The notes beneath the pieces are model-generated. The model was not told where the DNA came from and searched no databases. It worked only from the letters and a program-made list of their open reading frames with translations. A program made the position numbers and the translations under genes. A stretch of DNA of 64,000 nt from Rusavskia elegans (lineage: Eukaryota; Ascomycota; Lecanoromycetes; Teloschistales; Teloschistaceae). The stretch lies in the NCBI GenBank assembly GCA_011316305.1, contig SAUG01000056.1, positions 124,001 through 188,000 on the forward strand, in the 5' to 3' direction. Shown in pieces: positions 61,120 to 64,000 of the stretch (position 1 is the stretch's first letter; each line of letters opens with the position of its first letter).

Positions 61120-63330
61120 AATAGAAGTATTATGAAACCTTTTAGCAGTTTACTAAATATTTTTAAATTTCTAGATTTTTTTTCAAGTAGAATATATTAT
61201 CTTTTAAATCAAATAATTTTAATTTTTTCGTTATAGAATCTTTTCGACTATAAAAGTATTTTTCTTTTATATTTCGATATTAAATATCTATTAAAATATC
61301 GTTTCGGAATCGGCCAGTTCTAAAAATAAAATATAGAATATCGAATATACTTTAACGTTTTTTAATAAATTAAATTCGAAATTCTAAAAGCTTTTAATTT
61401 TTTTAAATAAAAATAGTCAAGTTTTGATATAGTTAAATTTTTTACTTAGAATTTTTGTTTTTAAATTCTTCGTAAAAAGATATACTTTATCTCTTTCCTT
61501 TAATTAAAATATTATTTTTTCGTTTTTTATTTTAATACTTATCAGAATATTTTTATATTTTTATAATATTATTTTAGATATTTTTCCAGATATTATCACG
61601 TTTTATTTACTAATTATACTAATCTGTATATTGATAGTTATATTAACAAATTTAAATTTTTTCTATAAATTTTATAAAACGGTATTTTTTTTAATTTTTT
61701 TTAATAATATTATTTTAAAAGCAAGCTATACTATAGATAAACGTATTATCTAATTCTTTTAAATATTATTACTTTAGTATTTTAAATACTCTTTAAAATA
61801 TAATTAGTATATTCTATCTATCAGTCCGTTATCGAAAAAAAAACTATTAATATTTTGAATTTAATACTAATAATAGTACGAAGTAAAAAGTAAACTAGCC
61901 GTTTTAGATCGGGTTTTCGTCGAACCGTCGGGTATCCGATCTAATTTTAGTAATCCGACCCGGATCCGACCCGAATCTTAGTAGATCGAATCCGAGTCGG
62001 ATTACTGATAAATTATAGAATTAATAAATTATTACTTGAATATTTTAATAAAGATAATATATTTAGATAATATATTTTCTCGAATTAGAATTCTTTTAAT
62101 TAGTATAGTTAATTAATTAGAGTTTTATTAGTAAATTTATATAAATATTATACTAGCTTTATCCTTTTATACTAGAGTTTAACGATTTTAGCGAGCCGGG
62201 TCGGGTTATAATCTAAAATTTAAAGCCTGGTCGGGTCGGATTAGCTAATCCGAATTCGAAATCCGATCCGACAGCCAATCTAGTAAAAAGTTTATTCCTA
62301 TTATTAATTAATCCTACTATAACTCTATAGTATCGAACTAGTCGATCTAAATCAATAAATCTATATTATTTTACTATACATTTTTTTTAAATAGAATTAG
62401 AAAAAAGAATTTACAAAAATTAACTATTATATTTAAAATATATTTAGATTTCTTTTTAATATCGATTTTTTCGATTTTAGAAATTTAATAAAAAAGTTTA
62501 TTATAATTTTCTTCCATAGTAGATCTAGTAGTATATAATGGTAGAATTATCTATAACGAATATAAATTATATATTTATTTTACTAATTACTAATATACTT
62601 TCTACGATTTAATTATTCGAATTTTTGATTATAGAAAAGAAAATAGATAATTCTATTACAAAAGTTAAAAAATCTTTATTTTATCTAGATATTTTTATAA
62701 TATTCTTTTATAATATTTTTCTATATGTTCGTCGATTATTATCTAGTTTTTATAGTTTTCTTTTTTCGATTAGAAACTATTTCTAGTTATTTCTAAATAT
62801 TCGTAGCGTTATATTTAATTCCTGCTAATCTACTAATAGTAATTTATTTTAATTAATTTTAAAAATTGTATTATTAGAAATCTTTTTTATTTTTATATAA
62901 TTATTTCGTCGATTGAAAATATTTTTACTTTATTTTCTTTTTCTAGTATATAATATATCTTTAATTATAATACTAATCTTTTAATAATCTGTTTTATTAT
63001 TATAAAGTACATAAGATTTATATATTTCGTAAAGATTATTAAATCTGAAAATCTTTCTACGTATATTTTCTACATTTTCAGTATTATTACTTTTACTAGT
63101 AGTTTTTTATTATAGATATTATTATACTATTTTAATAGCGATAGTTCTTTTAATATATTGATTAGAAAATATTAGTATATTATATATACTTACGTAAAAT
63201 ATATACCGATAGTTAGATTTAATATATCGGTTTCGATTTATAAGAGTTTCTTTATATCGAACATTTTTAAAATAGAATTTTAAATATATAAACATTTAGA
63301 AACTTTAAGTATTTTCTATTTTTCTTTTTT
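61120..63330 (-). mobile_element. partial second copy of the gypsy element
   Basis: Collinear with about 25735-27590 of the full gypsy element (compare 61140 GCAGTTTACTAAATATTTTT with 25758). It therefore spans the integrase and RNase H end of pol, minus strand, without LTRs or RT core. A MITE (61891-62282) splits it and a 0.95-kb element starts at its right edge. It is more mutated than the full copy. Left limit approximate. Confidence 0.8.
61891..62282 (+). mobile_element. hAT MITE, 392 bp
   Basis: Perfect 8-bp duplication GTAAAAAG (61883-61890 and 62283-62290) inside the gypsy fragment; removing it restores collinearity with the full gypsy copy. Left TAAACTAGCCGTTTTAG, right GATCCGACAGCCAATCTA. 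Confidence 0.92.
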
Positions 63331-63331
63331 C

Positions 63332-64000
63332 TATTTAGTTAATTTGTTTTAGTTTTAGTATCCGGATAACCAGTAGTTCGATAAATAAATCAAACGTTAG
63401 TATATCAGTATTAAATATACGGTAATAGAATTTATATTTTAAATTAATTAACGTAAATAATAGATCTAGAAATTTTTAATTTAAATTTATTTAGTAATAT
63501 AATATATTCTTCTATCGATAGATTAACTAACGTATAAGTTTTTATAGATAAATATATCTTATAGTTATCGCTTTATTTTCTTTTACTAATAGTAAAAATC
63601 TAAAATTTTATATATATATATATATACTCCCGTAATAGCTATAATATTGTTATACTAGACGATAGTACCTTTTCATATCCGTAATAACTATATCCACCCT
63701 CGCGGATATCGACTATCTCGTTATAGCTAGAGCAACCTATTTTAACTTCGATAAAAATCTCTTTTTTACTACTTTTAAAATACGCTATTCGACTTCCCTA
63801 CTATCTTTTAACCTAATCGATCGGGTAAAGTTTCTAGCTATAGTAAATAGCGTACTAGCTAGTGATTCTATAGCTAGCGACCTTTTTGAAACTATATAAA
63901 TTAAAGAATACTTTAATAGTTTAACGGAATATTAAGTTACAGGCTATATAATAAATATAGCCGAGGTAAAGACTATTCGTAATAACTTCGTAATAAAATA
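63332..64000 (-). mobile_element. 0.95-kb family, copy 13, cut by the window end
   Basis: Inverted copy starting TTTAGTTAATTTGTTTTAGT and TTAGTATCCGGATAACCAGT. It runs out of the window in the part that carries the conserved small frame (plus strand here). Inserted at the right edge of the gypsy fragment. Its duplication cannot be checked. Confidence 0.82.

Noticed and set aside
1..64000. Bacterial-style operons, promoters or ribosome binding sites, or a mitochondrial or plasmid origin
   Set aside because: The RIP signature, nuclear transposon families and absence of long open frames point to a fungal nuclear heterochromatic region; extreme AT content alone would have suggested organelle DNA.

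Overview
The window reads as a transposon graveyard from a filamentous ascomycete (Pezizomycotina). The DNA is very AT-rich and dominated by TpA, with CpA and TpG almost gone. Sequences present once or in short pieces keep CpA/TpG. That is the footprint of repeat-induced point mutation (RIP), a process described only in fungi. I found no intact host gene, no rRNA or true tRNA gene and no CRISPR array. All recognisable coding traces are broken transposon genes, most legible only because RIP makes predictable changes (CAA/CAG to stop, TGY/CAY to TAY).

Six element families explain much of the window. (1) A hAT-type family with termini TAGACTGGCC... and 8-bp target duplications: four large copies (9741-14425, 18902-22680, a truncated one at 30863-31929, 44493-47473) and about eleven MITEs of 160-533 bp. 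(2) A 0.95-kb family without inverted repeats, with 10-14 bp target duplications and a conserved small open frame; about 13 copies, class unresolved. (3) A Ty3/gypsy retrotransposon, one full copy (24704-30862, two 493-bp LTRs, minus strand) and one fragment (about 61120-63330). (4) Two short LTR elements (32144-35509 and 47977-52659) carrying gag and protease traces but too short for reverse transcriptase. (5) A tRNA-derived SINE, three copies, one split in two. (6) Two Tc1-type elements of about 1.67 kb (32134-37174, 37587-39610). A TA-flanked GC-richer MITE lies at 8551-8981.

Layout: 1-9730 is mostly unassigned RIP-mutated DNA with one 0.95-kb element, one weakly mutated stretch (4740-5650) and the 8.55-kb MITE. 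9.7-22.7 kb holds two large hAT elements carrying nested 0.95-kb elements and MITEs. 22.7-24.7 kb ends in AT-rich DNA that still has CpA/TpG. 24.7-31.9 kb is the gypsy element joined to a truncated hAT. 32-39.6 kb is a Tc1 / LTR / Tc1 nest with an unmutated 0.4-kb island between the Tc1 copies. 39.6-44.2 kb is an interrupted unknown coding-like region plus 0.95-kb elements. 44.5-52.9 kb is the deepest nest: hAT holding a SINE, then a second SINE split by an LTR element that itself holds a MITE and a 0.95-kb element. 53.5-64 kb has MITEs, an unrecognised coding-like tract (54.0-57.7 kb), a SINE and the gypsy fragment.

The target-site duplications give a relative order: gypsy, hAT, Tc1, SINE and LTR bodies are hosts, while MITEs and 0.95-kb elements are mostly inserted into them and are among the latest arrivals. 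All coordinates were counted by hand; those anchored on duplications should be good to a few bases, others are marked approximate.
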